DNA from: Chrysomallon squamiferum
Taxonomy: Eukaryota; Mollusca; Gastropoda; Neomphalida; Peltospiridae
Reading direction: 5' to 3'
Length of the DNA: 64,000 nt
NCBI GenBank assembly: GCA_012295275.1
Contig: CM022677.1
Span: 14,551,332 to 14,615,331, forward strand
Position numbers and translations under genes: made by a program. The notes under the pieces are model-generated. The model made no database searches and was not told the origin of the DNA. It saw only the letters and a program-made list of their open reading frames with translations. Shown here in pieces: positions 12,561 through 22,440 of this stretch (positions are counted from its first letter, which is position 1; each line of letters begins with the position of its first letter).

Positions 12561-13254
12561 ATCTTGGAAATTACCTCGCTTGCATTGAAGTATTACATCA
12601 CATGATATTCTTGACCAATGAGTGAAGGGGAATTCTGCCCCAGTAACCCTTTGTTTACTGTTCAATTCTTATTTTGTTCTAATTCATTGATCTTCTATTT
12701 TAAACTCAGCCAATCAAACTCTACAAGCTTTCCACTGATACCGGGGTGAAACCATTTGCTGAAACCTGAATTTTTCACACAGTTTTAATTAACAGAAAAC
12801 AAAGAATTATCTCATTTAAGTGCATTTTTTAAGCATATGGAACAAAATATGTATGTAAATGGATAAACTATCAGTGTAAATTAAAATCTCAATCTACTCC
12901 CCACTGAGCTTATTTTGGTTTTTACACACAATTAGGCAAGGTGACATCCAACTCATTTTGTGGTGGTGGATCACAATTATGGAACAAAAACCAACAATAG
13001 TAAAAGAAACAAACAGTAATAAGAATGACAAAAATAATTATACTTTTCCTGGAAACTTGACATCTTTGTTTTACTTGATTCCCTGTTAGCTAGTCGAGTA
13101 AACTAAAAAGTCAATAAATAAAATGTACATGTCATTAGATATGTGTATCATTTAAAGTTTAAATACAAAAAGGTCAATATTAATATTACTAAAAAAATTT
13201 GTTTTTAATATTTTTTTTATTATCATTATTAAAATTATTTTAGAAATGACTCAC

Positions 13255-13358
13255 CAATATCAGTGTTTTGTAAAAGCTCAGAGTGGGGATCTTAAACTAA
13301 CTGAATGTCATGATCCTTATTCTCTGACAGGAACAGGGTATCATCCCTGTGATTTCCA
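13255..13358 (-). pseudogene. Exon (GGNHRDDTLFLSENKD)
   Basis: The acceptor TTAATTTCCAG and donor GTGAGTCA bound 104 bases. The first codon completes the split Gly of the preceding exon, giving GGNHRDDTLFLSENKDHDIQ. An in-frame TAA follows in the middle of the exon. I recognise no motif. Confidence 0.45.
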
Positions 13359-13592
13359 CTGGAAATTAATAACAAGAAAAAGAAATTAAGATAAATTTGT
13401 TTAAGAAAAACATTGATAAGTGATATATAAATCTTTTACATTATTCAAATAAATTCTGTAAATGAAATAGTGTAATAATTCAAAATATCTGTTTATTGTT
13501 TAATTTTATACTGAGATACATTATTCTGTAATATAACAATAACTGTGTGTATGTGTGTGTTTTGTTGTGTTTTTTATTCATTAAGTTATTAC

Positions 13593-13697
13593 CCTTTCAC
13601 ATTGTTATGATCTAGAATCCATGTTTTGATGATCTTCTTGTAAAAGTTATTTTCAACAAAAGGATCAACACCTTTTGGATCCAGCATGTTCTTCGGG
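13593..13697 (-). pseudogene. Exon (PKNMLDPKGVDPFVENNFYK), open throughout
   Basis: The acceptor TTAACCTTCAG and donor GTAATAAC bound 105 bases with no stop. The frame reads NMLDPKGVDPFVENNFYKKI, then IKTWILDHNNVK. It ends in phase 2 and joins in phase to the exon at 13255-13358. An open 105-base frame with good splice borders in AT-rich DNA supports real coding ancestry. The family is not recognised from this piece alone. Confidence 0.5.
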
Positions 13698-14162
13698 CTG
13701 AAGGTTAAGTAGAAACAAAAGATAATGTATTAGGAAAGGAAAGATGTGTTACAAGAATTAAATAAAAATATAGATAACTAGGACAGTATATTTACATTGT
13801 AAACAGATACTTTACAGCATTTAACAAAATATTAACTCAACTGGTCTGACAGAGTACAGCGCTGTATTTGTTGATTTAATAAACACTCACTTCAAGCTGA
13901 TCAATAATTGCACCAAATCTAAAATAAAGCAGAAATAGTTTATTTAAGAACAAACACAGCATGTTTTTTTTACTATTTTTAATATTCAAAAGGTAACTAA
14001 CTATGATAACAGATAATGAAAAAGAAACCCTGTTTCTGCAATATAAAGTGACACCCTTTTAAACAAGCAACCAAAAATATTTTTCTAATGTACATCTTTG
14101 CACAGAAAAAAACAAACACATATAATCTTAGATATATCAGGCATGGATCATCAGCTAGATTG

Positions 14163-14262
14163 TTAAAAAACCTTGTTAGTCCTCCATGCAGGACTAATCC
14201 TTGAACCCAAAAGACATTGACCATGCACTCTAACCACTGAGCCAGTCTATCATCACTATACA
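14163..14262 (-). mobile_element. tRNA-like (SINE-type) sequence
   Basis: On the minus strand, GACTGGCTCAGTGGTTAGAG matches a pol III A box (TGGCTCAGTGG), and about 25 bases later GGGTTCAAGGATTAGTCC resembles a B box with a few extra bases. A homologous sequence sits at the equivalent point of the inverted copy (62526-62612), so both were duplicated with the locus. Acceptor-stem pairing is poor, so it is not a functional tRNA. I have not identified target-site duplications or a tail. Confidence 0.45.
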
Positions 14263-14995
14263 TTTAACAAAACGAATTAAGTGAATCCTTACTGCAAAGA
14301 GTTTGACTTGTTTATTCTGGAGTACTGGTGAATCGCTACTCAGTTTTGTGAAAAATCTATGTTGTGATGTTTGCTAATGGGTATTTGGTACATTGTGACA
14401 TTTGACCTCCCATTACCATAGTGAGATGCTGAATTAACATTAATAAAAATAATAACACTGAAATGTAAGCTGTCTGATGAAATTTAACTCAGATGCATTC
14501 ATTTAATATTAACTTTCTTTACTGGTATATGAAATACTACCCAGTATATAAGAATCTATTAAAGCCTGAAATCCTCTATTTAAGTAATACAAATACATGT
14601 ACAAAGGTCTGTACACTGAAACTGAATATTACAAATCCCAATTCTTCCAGTAAAATACATTTCATAAATTTGTATAATAAAATATTTAATAAAATGATGG
14701 CCTTGCAACGTAAATTAAAAACTGTCGCAAAACATAATTTCTGCTTCCTAACCATTCAGCAGCTGTCCTGTCTCTGTCAGTTTTATCATTTCAAACCAGA
14801 AGAACAGCTCTGTGAGAAAGTCAACAAGGTTTTATTGTCTACCATCTCGCGTGTACAGGAGATCCTCCTGGCTACTGCCAGTTCCAGTCTAGTGAAAATA
14901 ATGTTAAACATTTTAAAGTACTCATAAAATATAATGCTTCTTCTTTTAAAATTAAAGTACTGAAATGTACACCAAAATAATCACATATGAATGTA

Positions 14996-15033
<38 letters not shown>

Positions 15034-15487
15034 ATGTGAAAGAGAGAGAGAGAGAAATGTACATGATATAAACCTTGTACATTCATAGGTTTATAATGTA
15101 TGAGTTGAATATTTTATAATTTACATATAGGTGTGATGAAGCAAATAATGTCAGAATCAATTATGTGCATTCTGAAAAAAAAGAAAATTAATTAAATTAA
15201 ATAATAAAAATAATAAACTGTTATAAATAAATAACTAATGTTTCTGTTATAATTAATTTTTAAATTTTACTGTTATCAGTTACTGGATTATTCAGACAGA
15301 AAGGGGTGTCGGATATTTTTGATATACTTTGTATAATCATTATAAAAATAATGATGATGATAATGGTAACAATTTAAATAATTAACAAAACAATAGAAAA
15401 TAAACAATTATTATTATGCTATAGTAAAGAGTTGTTACTATAAAACATATTTTACTTGCTAAGAAATAAAAATAAGCAAAAACTCAC
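14263..15487. other. Intron-like sequence of the minus-strand gene; 144-codon plus-strand ORF not supported
   Basis: This lies between the exons at 13593-13697 and 15488-15588. It contains a (TG)n tract at about 14998-15031 and a short AG run. The plus-strand ORF at 14493-14927 has no recognisable domain or promoter. Its GC-richer part (14760-14890) could be a decayed exon on the minus strand (reading ELAVARRISCTREMV), but this is weak. Confidence 0.4.
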
Positions 15488-15588
15488 AACTTGGAATTGT
15501 GCAGTCTGTAGTTTCAGTACAGCTGATTCATCCTTCTCCAAAATGTAAATTCCCTTTCTAGACAGCAACTGAATAATACACCAATGAC
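15488..15588 (-). pseudogene. Exon GHWCIIQLLSRKGIYILEKD, open; conserved in inverted copy
   Basis: The acceptor TATTTTATGTAG and donor GTGAGTTT bound 101 bases. The frame set by the preceding exon (split Gly codon) is open throughout: GHWCIIQLLSRKGIYILEKD, then ESAVLKLQTAQFQV. The same exon, with the same splice borders and open frame, occurs at 60551-60650 on the plus strand. The protein family is not recognised from this piece. Confidence 0.6.
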
Positions 15589-15719
15589 CTACATAAAATA
15601 TTTAACATAAGTGGTAAAAAAAAGTTTTTAGAAATTACAACATGAACATGTTATCTTTTCTTTTTATCAATCAACATTTGTCTGATAAATGCATTTTTTG
15701 TTTTGCTTATGATCATTCA

Positions 15720-15728
15720 TGTAATATT

Positions 15729-15782
<54 letters not shown>
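15720..15782. repeat. (CA)n microsatellite in an intron
   Basis: A short CTCTCT run is followed by about 43 bases of pure CA, just downstream (minus strand) of the exon that ends at 15809. The inverted copy has a (GT)n tract at the same intron position (59988-60018), so the microsatellite predates that duplication. Confidence 0.9.
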
Positions 15783-15783
<1 letters not shown>

Positions 15784-15808
15784 AACATATATAAACTAAG
15801 AAACATAC

Positions 15809-15914
15809 CCTGCCACTGTTGAGAGGTTTCTGAAAACATTCAAACACAGGCCTGACACATCACTTGACACCAGACTTTTGATTCACATTATCAATAGTCT
15901 CTTGTGTCCCTTAT
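15809..15914 (-). pseudogene. Exon ending FSETSQQWQ
   Basis: The acceptor CCATTTTCCAG and donor GTATGTTT bound 106 bases. The 3-prime half reads MFSETSQQWQ and joins in phase to GHWCII of the next exon. In-frame stops occur upstream in this copy. The inverted copy at 59881-59969 has the same borders, is 17 bases shorter, and reads VICQACSRMFSETSQQWQ. Confidence 0.55.
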
Positions 15915-15990
15915 CTGGAAAATGGCCTGGATTTTTATGAAGGGGACAGGGACCTGAATTCATTGGTCCCACTCTGAATCAGGTACAAGA

Positions 15991-16165
15991 CTAGTTCGGT
16001 CCTTCGAATGTGGCAAGACTCTCATGAATGTTGCCTTCTTGTTCTGCTGCAGTTACAGCCTCTGTTTTCTTCTCATCCAGTTTCTTTCTCTGAGCTGCAA
16101 GCTCAAATATCACCTGCTGCTCAACTTCCTGGCTCTTGTCTTTACCAGTATCAGCTGATTTTCTT
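15991..16165 (-). pseudogene. Charged, coiled-coil-like exon (KDKSQEVEQQV ... GNIHES)
   Basis: It reads DTGKDKSQEVEQQVIFELAA, then RKKLDEKKTEAVTAAEQEGN, then IHES before diverging to a stop at 15991. It is rich in Lys, Glu and Gln with leucine spacing suggestive of a short coiled coil. Two related pieces occur at 32216-32460 and 30672-30895 on the same strand. The GNIHES part is longer in the 32.2 kb copy (HESDVSDIDSSKDQARPV), so this copy carries a deletion. It may be the 5-prime part of the 9.8-16.2 kb gene. No start codon is assigned. Confidence 0.5.
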
Positions 16166-16280
16166 TTAATAGTTTTATTAGTTTTATTTAATAATAATAA
16201 ATAAATAATAATAATAATAATATTAAAATGCAAAATTCTCTGTGAGTTGTTGTGGTGTTTCCTTTGGTGTGTGCTACACA

Positions 16281-17160
16281 AGTTAATTTATTTTAAAACA
16301 AATTTAATCACTGGCCACTCAAAATTTGTCCCTGATATGCTGATTGGTAAAACAAAAGTGAAGATTAAACATGATTTCTTATTTATATGACGTTGTTTAT
16401 GCTGTTCACATTAGTACAGCCTCTGGTGAATGTTATTATTAATCGAGTGCCGTTTTTTTTTTTTGAAAAATATAACTAAATAAATAAATAAATAATTATT
16501 GTTCCCAAATAATATGGCTGCCATCATGTGTCTATGACTTTTAAATTATAATTAAATAAAACGAAAAAAATCCAAACGCATTATCAATTATAATAATAAA
16601 TAGTAATACCTATCTCCTTCACAATATTAAATACTTTAAGTAACTTTTTTGTTGCATGATAATGCGATTACACCAATTCTGTAGAAGATTCTTCGAACAT
16701 CAAATAAAAAAGTAAATCCGTGAAGACCGACAATCATCCCGCATTTTCCGCAACTTCTACACTAAAAAATAAATAAATAAAGAAAACAAAAATTAAAATA
16801 ATGTTCAAAACAAATAAAATAAAATAAAGGAGCATCACAACCTTTATTAAAATATACGTACTAATTATAAATCGATGTTGTTCTTCTTCTTTTATTTATT
16901 TATTTATTTTTTTTTTTTTTTTGATCTTATTATTAGCCAATCGTTGACCGTGAACTTCAAATAAAGGGTGTTGTTATTTTTTCTCTCTACTTTTTCTCCC
17001 TACTTTTTCTTTCTTCTTATTATTTATTTAATTAATGCACGAAATAAAATCACAAAGCTTACAACTCACACTACAATAAGTTGCTTATTACTGTCCAGGA
17101 ATTTACCAATCTTTGAAAACAATAAAAAAAATATTATTTTGCCTTTTACTAAGTATTGCA
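16281..17160. other. AT-rich, no gene seen (inside copy A)
   Basis: This is non-coding sequence shared with 33420-34140. Includes (AAAT)n and poly-T runs. The ORF 16968-17498 that begins here is a low-complexity artefact. Confidence 0.55.
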
Positions 17161-17164
17161 ATCA

Positions 17165-17500
17165 GTGTCCTCCAGTACTAAAATATACTGTTAATATTTC
17201 TATTAATGTAGCCGTCGCTACCGTCGTAACGGCGTTGTCCTCACCGTTCTCGGTATACCTCTCACTATTCTTTTTCTTTTTATTAATTTTTATTCATGCG
17301 TGTTCAAATCCTACTCTAAAATGTATTATTACCATTTCTATTAATATCATCATCGTTGCCTTCGTAAACGCCTTCTTTCTAGCTTTCGTAGAGTCCTTCT
17401 CATTATTCTTTAGCACTTTTTTTAATCATTCCTCATACTTTCTGAGCGTGCGAATCACTATGTGTCCGTCGCTACCGTCGTGCCGGCGTTGTTCATAACG
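17165..17500. repeat. Triplicated CpG-bearing repeat of about 120-130 bp
   Basis: The motif GTCGCTACCGTCGTAACGGC recurs in altered form near 17212, 17355 and 17467, each followed by a T-rich stretch and a TATTCTTT-type end. Copy B (34205-34350) has a shorter, different arrangement. The repeat creates the 176-codon ORF at 16968-17498, which is therefore not supported as a gene. Confidence 0.6.
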
Positions 17501-19302
17501 TTATTGGTGTACTCCTTATTATACAGTTGCTAATGAAATAAAATTTTTATCTGGTTGCGATATTTTATTCCTGAATATTCACTGTACTTCTCAACTAGAA
17601 ATTTCATGATGAATATCACTTCATATGTAATAAATTATTTGCTAATATTTAACAGAGAAACCTCACCTTTTCAATACACACCTGTCTACAAAAAGAAAAT
17701 CAATATTTAATTATCATTTGAGGTGCAACTAAAACCAATGCTGAGTAACAGAGCAATTAGGAATTAGGAATTTGGAAACCCTCTTTATTTCTAAATTTCT
17801 CAACTATCCTTCGTGACTGAGATGATATTCAGTTAGTTATACGACAAAACACTGAAAACTACAGGTATGATTTCACTGTGAACATTCAAAAATATAGATG
17901 GAACTTCCGTGTTGTAATTTTTTAAAATAATAGTAGCTTTGTATGTGACGTCAAAATATATAGAGAACACTATGCAACTAACTTCAGGTACCGCTTTGAA
18001 GTGTCCGTTTTAGTAAAAGTAACGTGATATTTTACTTTACTAATTCTAAATCATATAATAGAAAGGTGAAATTTTACTGTACGTCGAACTTAAATATTAT
18101 GTGCACTACAGAAAATATTGATAACCACAGTTAATATAGCAGACATTACTAACAGTTATAAATAATAATTATACATGGCGTTATGAAAATAAGCGGTTTA
18201 ATTACTTATAAAAATAAAAAAAGATGAAAATTAATTATGAGCAGTGATATTTACAGTTTGAAGGTTAATTATGTTGAGAAATGTTAATCTCATATTTTAT
18301 TAATTATCGTATATTTATATCAGGTTATATTGAAAAATATCTGAGTTAATTCCCTGGAATCACGACAGTTTGTACTGATTAGCTGAGAAAAAGAAGGTGA
18401 ACATGTCATTTTATTATGCGAAGTTTATTTTTTTCATTACAAGGTGTACATCAGCGCATATATTTTACATTTCTTATTATACCTTATTATTATTATTAGA
18501 TATTAAAATAACCACTCCACCAGTAAGTATCAATGAGTCAGTTAAGCAGACACCATATTTGTCACAGGTCCTGTCTTTGTCAACAGCTAAATAACAACAA
18601 CAACAACAACAACAATAATAACACCTTATATTTTTATTTTTTATTTTGTTTTTATTTTTCTGTAAAAACGGAAGCTATTCTCTTAGTTTCATTAGAACTG
18701 TTCCGAGTGCGGATATAAAAATTACTTCGAATTTTTTATTAGGCCTCGTAAAGTTATCAGAGAAATCAGATTTATTCTTAGTGTATTGTTTCGGTCGAGA
18801 TAAAAAATAAATACTTTAAAAAAAAAAATTTAATATTGATAATAATAATAAATTGATTTATTTATAATGTAATTACATGAGAAATCGCGAACTTTTCATA
18901 AAGCCACAGTTAACTATAAAATTATCGCTGTTTACACTGATAAAGTTACCCATCGATAACAAAATAAGACGCAAGTTTTTAAACGTCTGTATTAGTTTTA
19001 TGAAAATTAAAATTACATTAATTAGAGATTATCAGTTATATTATTGAATAAACATGGACTTTCATTCTAGATTAACTTACTTTTCTTAGTGTTTAAAAAA
19101 AATCTGATATATTCTTAATTACATAATTTGATAAATTTGAATTTTATATTAATCAAGTAATTTCATGTAGGGAGAGATGTAAATTGTGTCGCGGAATGTC
19201 ATGTTACTGCGGTCATAAAACAAAGTATCACATTGTGACACTGAAAGGTGCACAATTAATTTTCAGTAATATCAGTACAATAGTGAAAACATTCATCTAG
19301 CA

Positions 19303-20046
19303 CCGTGGTTCTCAACCTTTTTTTTGTCAACGGCACACCTTAGAACACATGAAAAAATAGCGGCACACCTGGCTAAATATATATGAAAAATATTTGAATT
19401 TTGTCAAGTCATAGACCCAGCCTAGTCATAGACACCTAGAATGACTCAAACTAAATAAAGAAAAACACAGCTATACTTCACTGCGGTGTTTCGAATTTCA
19501 TCAGTCAAATAGCTGGCTTCTTTAGTGAGAAATTTGTGCCTGGCTTTTATTCATAATTTCCTCAATGTTTGGTCGAATATGAGACAGACAAACCCTCATT
19601 TCTGCTTTCGTTGTAGTAATCTCTCGTGCTTCATGTTTTCGATGTTGTCTAATTCACATATATAAGGAGTTGAAAATTGTAATAAAATTGCTAAAACTCT
19701 TTTACATAATATGGGATACATCTCTTGTACTGAAATCCAAAATGAATCAATGGGCAGAGTCGAATGTTTTAATTTTAAAGTCATTAGAAAGGGCGGCCAA
19801 TTCTTCTTCTTCCTGTAACTCAAGTTCAATGTTGGAAGAATGATTTATGAAAGGATCTCTAATCCAATCATACTTTTCTGTCTTTAATGACGGAAATGTA
19901 TTGTTGATGCTTTCGTCCAGGGCTGTCAGATGAGTAAACACAATAGGGATCACTTCTCTAATGCAGGTAAAACGCAATAAAGGGAACTTATAAAGGTTGA
20001 CAGTGATTGCTATTTTTTTTCCCAAATCACTGGTTGAGAATCACTG
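19303..20046 (-). mobile_element. hAT-type DNA transposon, internally deleted
   Basis: The left end CCGTGGTTCTCAACC and the right end (reverse complement) CAGTGATTCTCAACC form imperfect terminal inverted repeats of the type seen at hAT termini. The left end is followed by GTCAACGGCACACC. Inside, the minus strand keeps only the C-terminal part of a transposase. Flanking 8-bp duplications are not visible (ATCTAGCA left, AATTAATG right). The paralogous sequence at 41233-41248 (ATTCATCTAGCAC) lacks the element, so it inserted after, or at the edge of, the A/B duplication. Confidence 0.7.
19600..20010 (-). pseudogene. hAT transposase C-terminal fragment (ZBED/SCAND3-like)
   Basis: The first frame reads HLTALDESINNTFPSLKTEK and YDWIRDPFINHSS, then a Glu-rich stretch ELELQEEEELAALSNDFKI. 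After a frameshift near 19750 it reads SFWISVQEMYPILCKRVLAI, then STPYICE. This is the order seen in the C-terminal half of hAT transposases related to ZBED5/SCAND3, including the hAT dimerisation region (FWxxxxxxYPxLxxxAxxxL). The N-terminal BED finger and the catalytic residues are absent. The frameshift makes it non-functional. Identification rests on motif memory. Confidence 0.65.
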
Positions 20047-20859
20047 AATTAATGTTATACTAATCATGTTATAAGGCAGAATATTGATAAACATTACTTA
20101 CACCTGAAAGTATTTGTGTGAACTGTTTAACAGATATAAATAGATTGACAAGATAAATATATGTAATTATTTAAAATCATTTTACAAAAATCATTTTTAA
20201 AATCTCTAATAATGCTTGCAGGAGGCACTGGATTGGAAAATGGATGAAAAACAAATAAAAAATAAATAAAGAAATGCATAGCTTAATTTATGTTTGTTGT
20301 GTATGTGTGTTTTTGTATGCAAATGTGTGCACCAACACACACCAATGTAAACACACATCATGGATTCATATATATTTTATTTATACTCGTCAATATTCAG
20401 TCGATTTTCAGAAGCTTACCTCTATGCGTGCATGTGTATGTATGTGTATGCACGGATAGATAGATAGATCAGATAGATCCTGAAGTCACTATCAGTAATT
20501 GCAATATATGATCACTAGATAAGTTTCTATATTTTCAGTCGGTAAACAAAAACAATATTACTTTTTTAAATATTTAATTACCAGTTTAATCTTAAAAGCC
20601 CCTAGTGCTTGTACAAACTTCAGCCTGTTTACAGTAGCTCCATCCATATGCAGGACAGACAGTCGGTGTGTGGGTGACTAGGGCAGGGGGGGTGGATAGG
20701 ATAAAAATGGGTGAGCTTAGGGTCCCGGACAGAAAAGGTGAGTTGAACACAAGCCCTCCCGCCCTACCCCGACATTTTTCGAGATTCCATTTATCACATA
20801 TGGATAATTAGCGTACGTAAGCTTAGTGAGTACATCTCACGTAAGGCTAAAGTTGCGAG
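20047..20859. other. AT-rich intergenic, no gene seen
   Basis: No exon recognised. Short TGTATG/GATA simple repeats lie at 20290-20470 and a GC-richer G-run (GGGCAGGGGGGGTGGATAGG) near 20682. A related G-rich string recurs near 21638 (GGGCAGGGGGGCAGGGGCC). Confidence 0.5.
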
Positions 20860-21170
20860 CACATATCACTAAAGAGAGATAACTCTAATCGATATAATTT
20901 TTACTTTATTCAGTGAGTACATGTCACGTAAGGGAGATAACTGTAATCGATACAATTTTCACTTTGCTTAGTGAGTACATCTCACATAAGGGACATAACT
21001 CTAGTCTATGTTTGTGAACACATATCACTAAAGGGAGATAAGTCTAATCGATATAATTTTTAATTTGTTTACTGAGTACATCTCATGTAAGGGACCTAAC
21101 TCTAATCCAGGTTTGTGAGCACATATCACTCAACTGTAATCAATATAGCCTTTACTTCGCCGAGTAAACT
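20860..21170. repeat. Tandem repeats built on the AAGGGAGATAACTC molluscan motif
   Basis: Units of roughly 60-65 bases combine GTGAGTACATCTCACGTAAG, then GGAGATAACTCTAATCGATA, then TAATTTTxACTTTGxTTA. About four to five copies are present with drift. The sequence after them (ACTTCGCCGAGTAAACTCCT to about 21660) is repeated at 21975-22260. Confidence 0.7.
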
Positions 21171-21217
21171 CCTCCCACCTCTGGTGACACATCATGGGGT
21201 ATGACCCATGTTATATA

Positions 21218-21454
21218 CAGGGTGGCCCAGATGTAACCGAACCTGAATTGTTATGAAAAGTTACAGTTAAATGAAACAAATTTGATTTCATATAGTTACA
21301 GCAAATGTTCAAAATGCAAACCATTATTTGTAATACAGTGATGACATCGTTCAATGGTTGATTCTGTTACTTTTTTGCACATTTTCGCGAAGCAGACTTG
21401 AAATCAGTGATCATCGATTGAGCTTTCGGGTTCGGTTACATCTGGGCCACCCTG
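21218..21454 (-). mobile_element. Tc1/mariner-type short element (237 bp) with TA target-site duplication
   Basis: The termini are a perfect 26-bp inverted repeat beginning CAGGGTGGCCCAGATGTAAC, flanked by TA on both sides (21216-21217 and 21455-21456). A paralogous repeat about 800 bases downstream has the uninterrupted site GTTATATATAAAGAAAG at about 22040, exactly what removal of the element and one TA would leave. The inside keeps the last codons of a transposase on the minus strand, so this is a deletion derivative. TA duplication and terminal sequence fit the Tc1/mariner/IS630 superfamily. Confidence 0.85.
21296..21403 (-). pseudogene. C-terminal remnant of a mariner-type transposase
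   Basis: The minus-strand frame KKVTESTIERCHHCITNNGL, then HFEHLL and a stop, lies just inside the terminal repeat. A C-terminus ending in CI...GxHFEHLL just before the terminal repeat is, in my recollection, typical of mariner/Tc1-type transposases. Only about 35 codons remain and no DDE/D residue is present. It is too short to be active. Confidence 0.65.
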
Positions 21455-21769
21455 TATAAAGAAAGTGGTGTTTCCACAGTATTTCGTAGATGAATCTGGA
21501 ATCGGAAAGTACTGCTGATGTCTCCAAAAACGCTGAGATTCAATCCCACGATCTCACGCACACGAACATGCTTACAAGAAACATTATAGTTTCAACTTTG
21601 TTCTGTACCTTCACAAGCTGTGTGAGGGTGGGGTACTAGGGCAGGGGGGCAGGGGCCATGCGTTTTTATTTCTTAAACTATTTTTTTTTATTGTTGTGCT
21701 GTTACAATCTTCTATTATGTGAATAATGTTTTTATTAGAATTATTTTTTCATAACTTGGCTGAATAATT

Positions 21770-21860
21770 AAATAGCATTTCTTTAGCACTTAACTAAATG
21801 AATTAAATGAAACATAAATCTAAATTAGAAACTACATCATTATTCTTTTTTATTTCATTT
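21770..21860. repeat. 90-bp direct repeat (partner 24985-25075)
   Basis: The segment starting CATTTCTTTAGCACTTAACT is nearly identical to 24985-25075, in the same orientation. The two copies bracket the satellite array at 22441-24255 and its inverted flanks. Confidence 0.8.
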
Positions 21861-22300
21861 TTCAAGATAACTCTAATCGATATAATTTCCACTTTGCTTA
21901 GTGAATACATCTCACGTAAGGGACATAACTCTAATCTACGTTTGTGAGCACATATCTCTAAACTGTAATCAATATAGCCTTTACTTCGCCGAGTAAACTC
22001 CTCCCACCTCTGGTGACACATCACGGGGTATGACCCATGTTATATATAAAGAAAGTGTTGTTTCCACAATATTTCGTAGATGAATCTGGAATCGGATTCC
22101 ATCGGATTCCAAAAGTACTGCTGATGTCTCCAAAAACGCGGAGATTCAATCCCACGATCTCACACATATGAACATGCTTACAAGAAACATTAAAGTTCGA
22201 ACTTGGTTCAGTATCTTCACAAGCTGTGTAGGGGGGTAGGGGCCATGCGTTTTTATTTCTTAAACTATTTTTTTATTATTATTGTTCTGCTGTTACAATC
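21861..22300. repeat. Second copy of the 20930-21680 repeat, with empty mariner site
   Basis: This copy shares TAATCGATATAATTTxCACT, then ACTTCGCCGAGTAAACTCCT, then GGAATCGGATTCC and the G-rich end with the first copy, but lacks the 237-bp element. At 22040-22056 the site reads straight through. A short CGGATTCCAT duplication occurs near 22095. Confidence 0.8.
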
Positions 22301-22303
22301 TTC

Positions 22304-22440
22304 TATATTGAATAAAAAATGTCTCAATAATATTTACCAGCGAATATATTCACAAATAGAGTTATTTCCCTTTAATATGAAAACGAATACTTTCTTGGAT
22401 GACGTTTTCTCCCCTTTCTTATATTATAAAAGGATTTATC
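22304..22440. repeat. Satellite-related unit in inverted orientation (left flank)
   Basis: Contains ACCAGCGAATATATTCACAA, then TTATTTCCCTTTAATATGAAAACG, matching 24685-24790. Its reverse complement resembles the GTTATTCGTTTTCATGTTAA unit of the array that follows, so it points opposite to the array. Confidence 0.7.

Larger units (their letters stand above)
9799..16165 (-). pseudogene. Decayed multi-exon gene of an uncharacterised invertebrate protein family (possibly transposon-derived)
   Basis: At least eight exon-like segments lie in order on the minus strand, most of them with a consensus acceptor (pyrimidines then AG) and donor (GTAAG, GTATG or GTGAG), and several neighbours join in phase. 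In order they are a coiled-coil-like charged piece, a piece ending TSQQWQ, GHWCIIQLLSRK, LDPKGVDPF, an acidic exon ending NMAEFIK, a NNGEMTCLKP exon, a HALILPGR exon, a FINLW plus AQQVHIPSSPLQPGPVY exon, and a tail ending DLVCP. I recall long invertebrate hypothetical proteins with the LPGR, FxNLW, AQQVHxP and PRKCxIFGxCCEA blocks in this order. Several in-frame stops and frameshifts are present. The segment that usually follows NYLIDE is missing, so the locus appears non-functional. Confidence 0.65.
15205..19302. repeat. Segmental duplication copy A (partner of 31920-41248)
   Basis: Bases 15205-15510 match 31920-32215, 15965-16180 match 32216-32460 in part, 16150-17480 match 33270-34330, and 17540-19302 match 39655-41240, all in the same orientation. 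Long stretches are near identical, for example around 16720 versus 33810 and around 18690 versus 40845. Copy B lacks about 450 bases found here (15510-15965) and carries two extra segments. Confidence 0.8.

Noticed and set aside
14493-14927. 144-codon plus-strand ORF
   Set aside because: No recognisable domain, AT-driven composition, and it lies in an intron of the opposite-strand gene. Its partner region in copy C shows no equivalent frame.
16968-17498. 176-codon plus-strand ORF
   Set aside because: It is Phe/Leu/Ile-rich low-complexity sequence created by a triplicated repeat. The paralogous copy B does not keep the frame.
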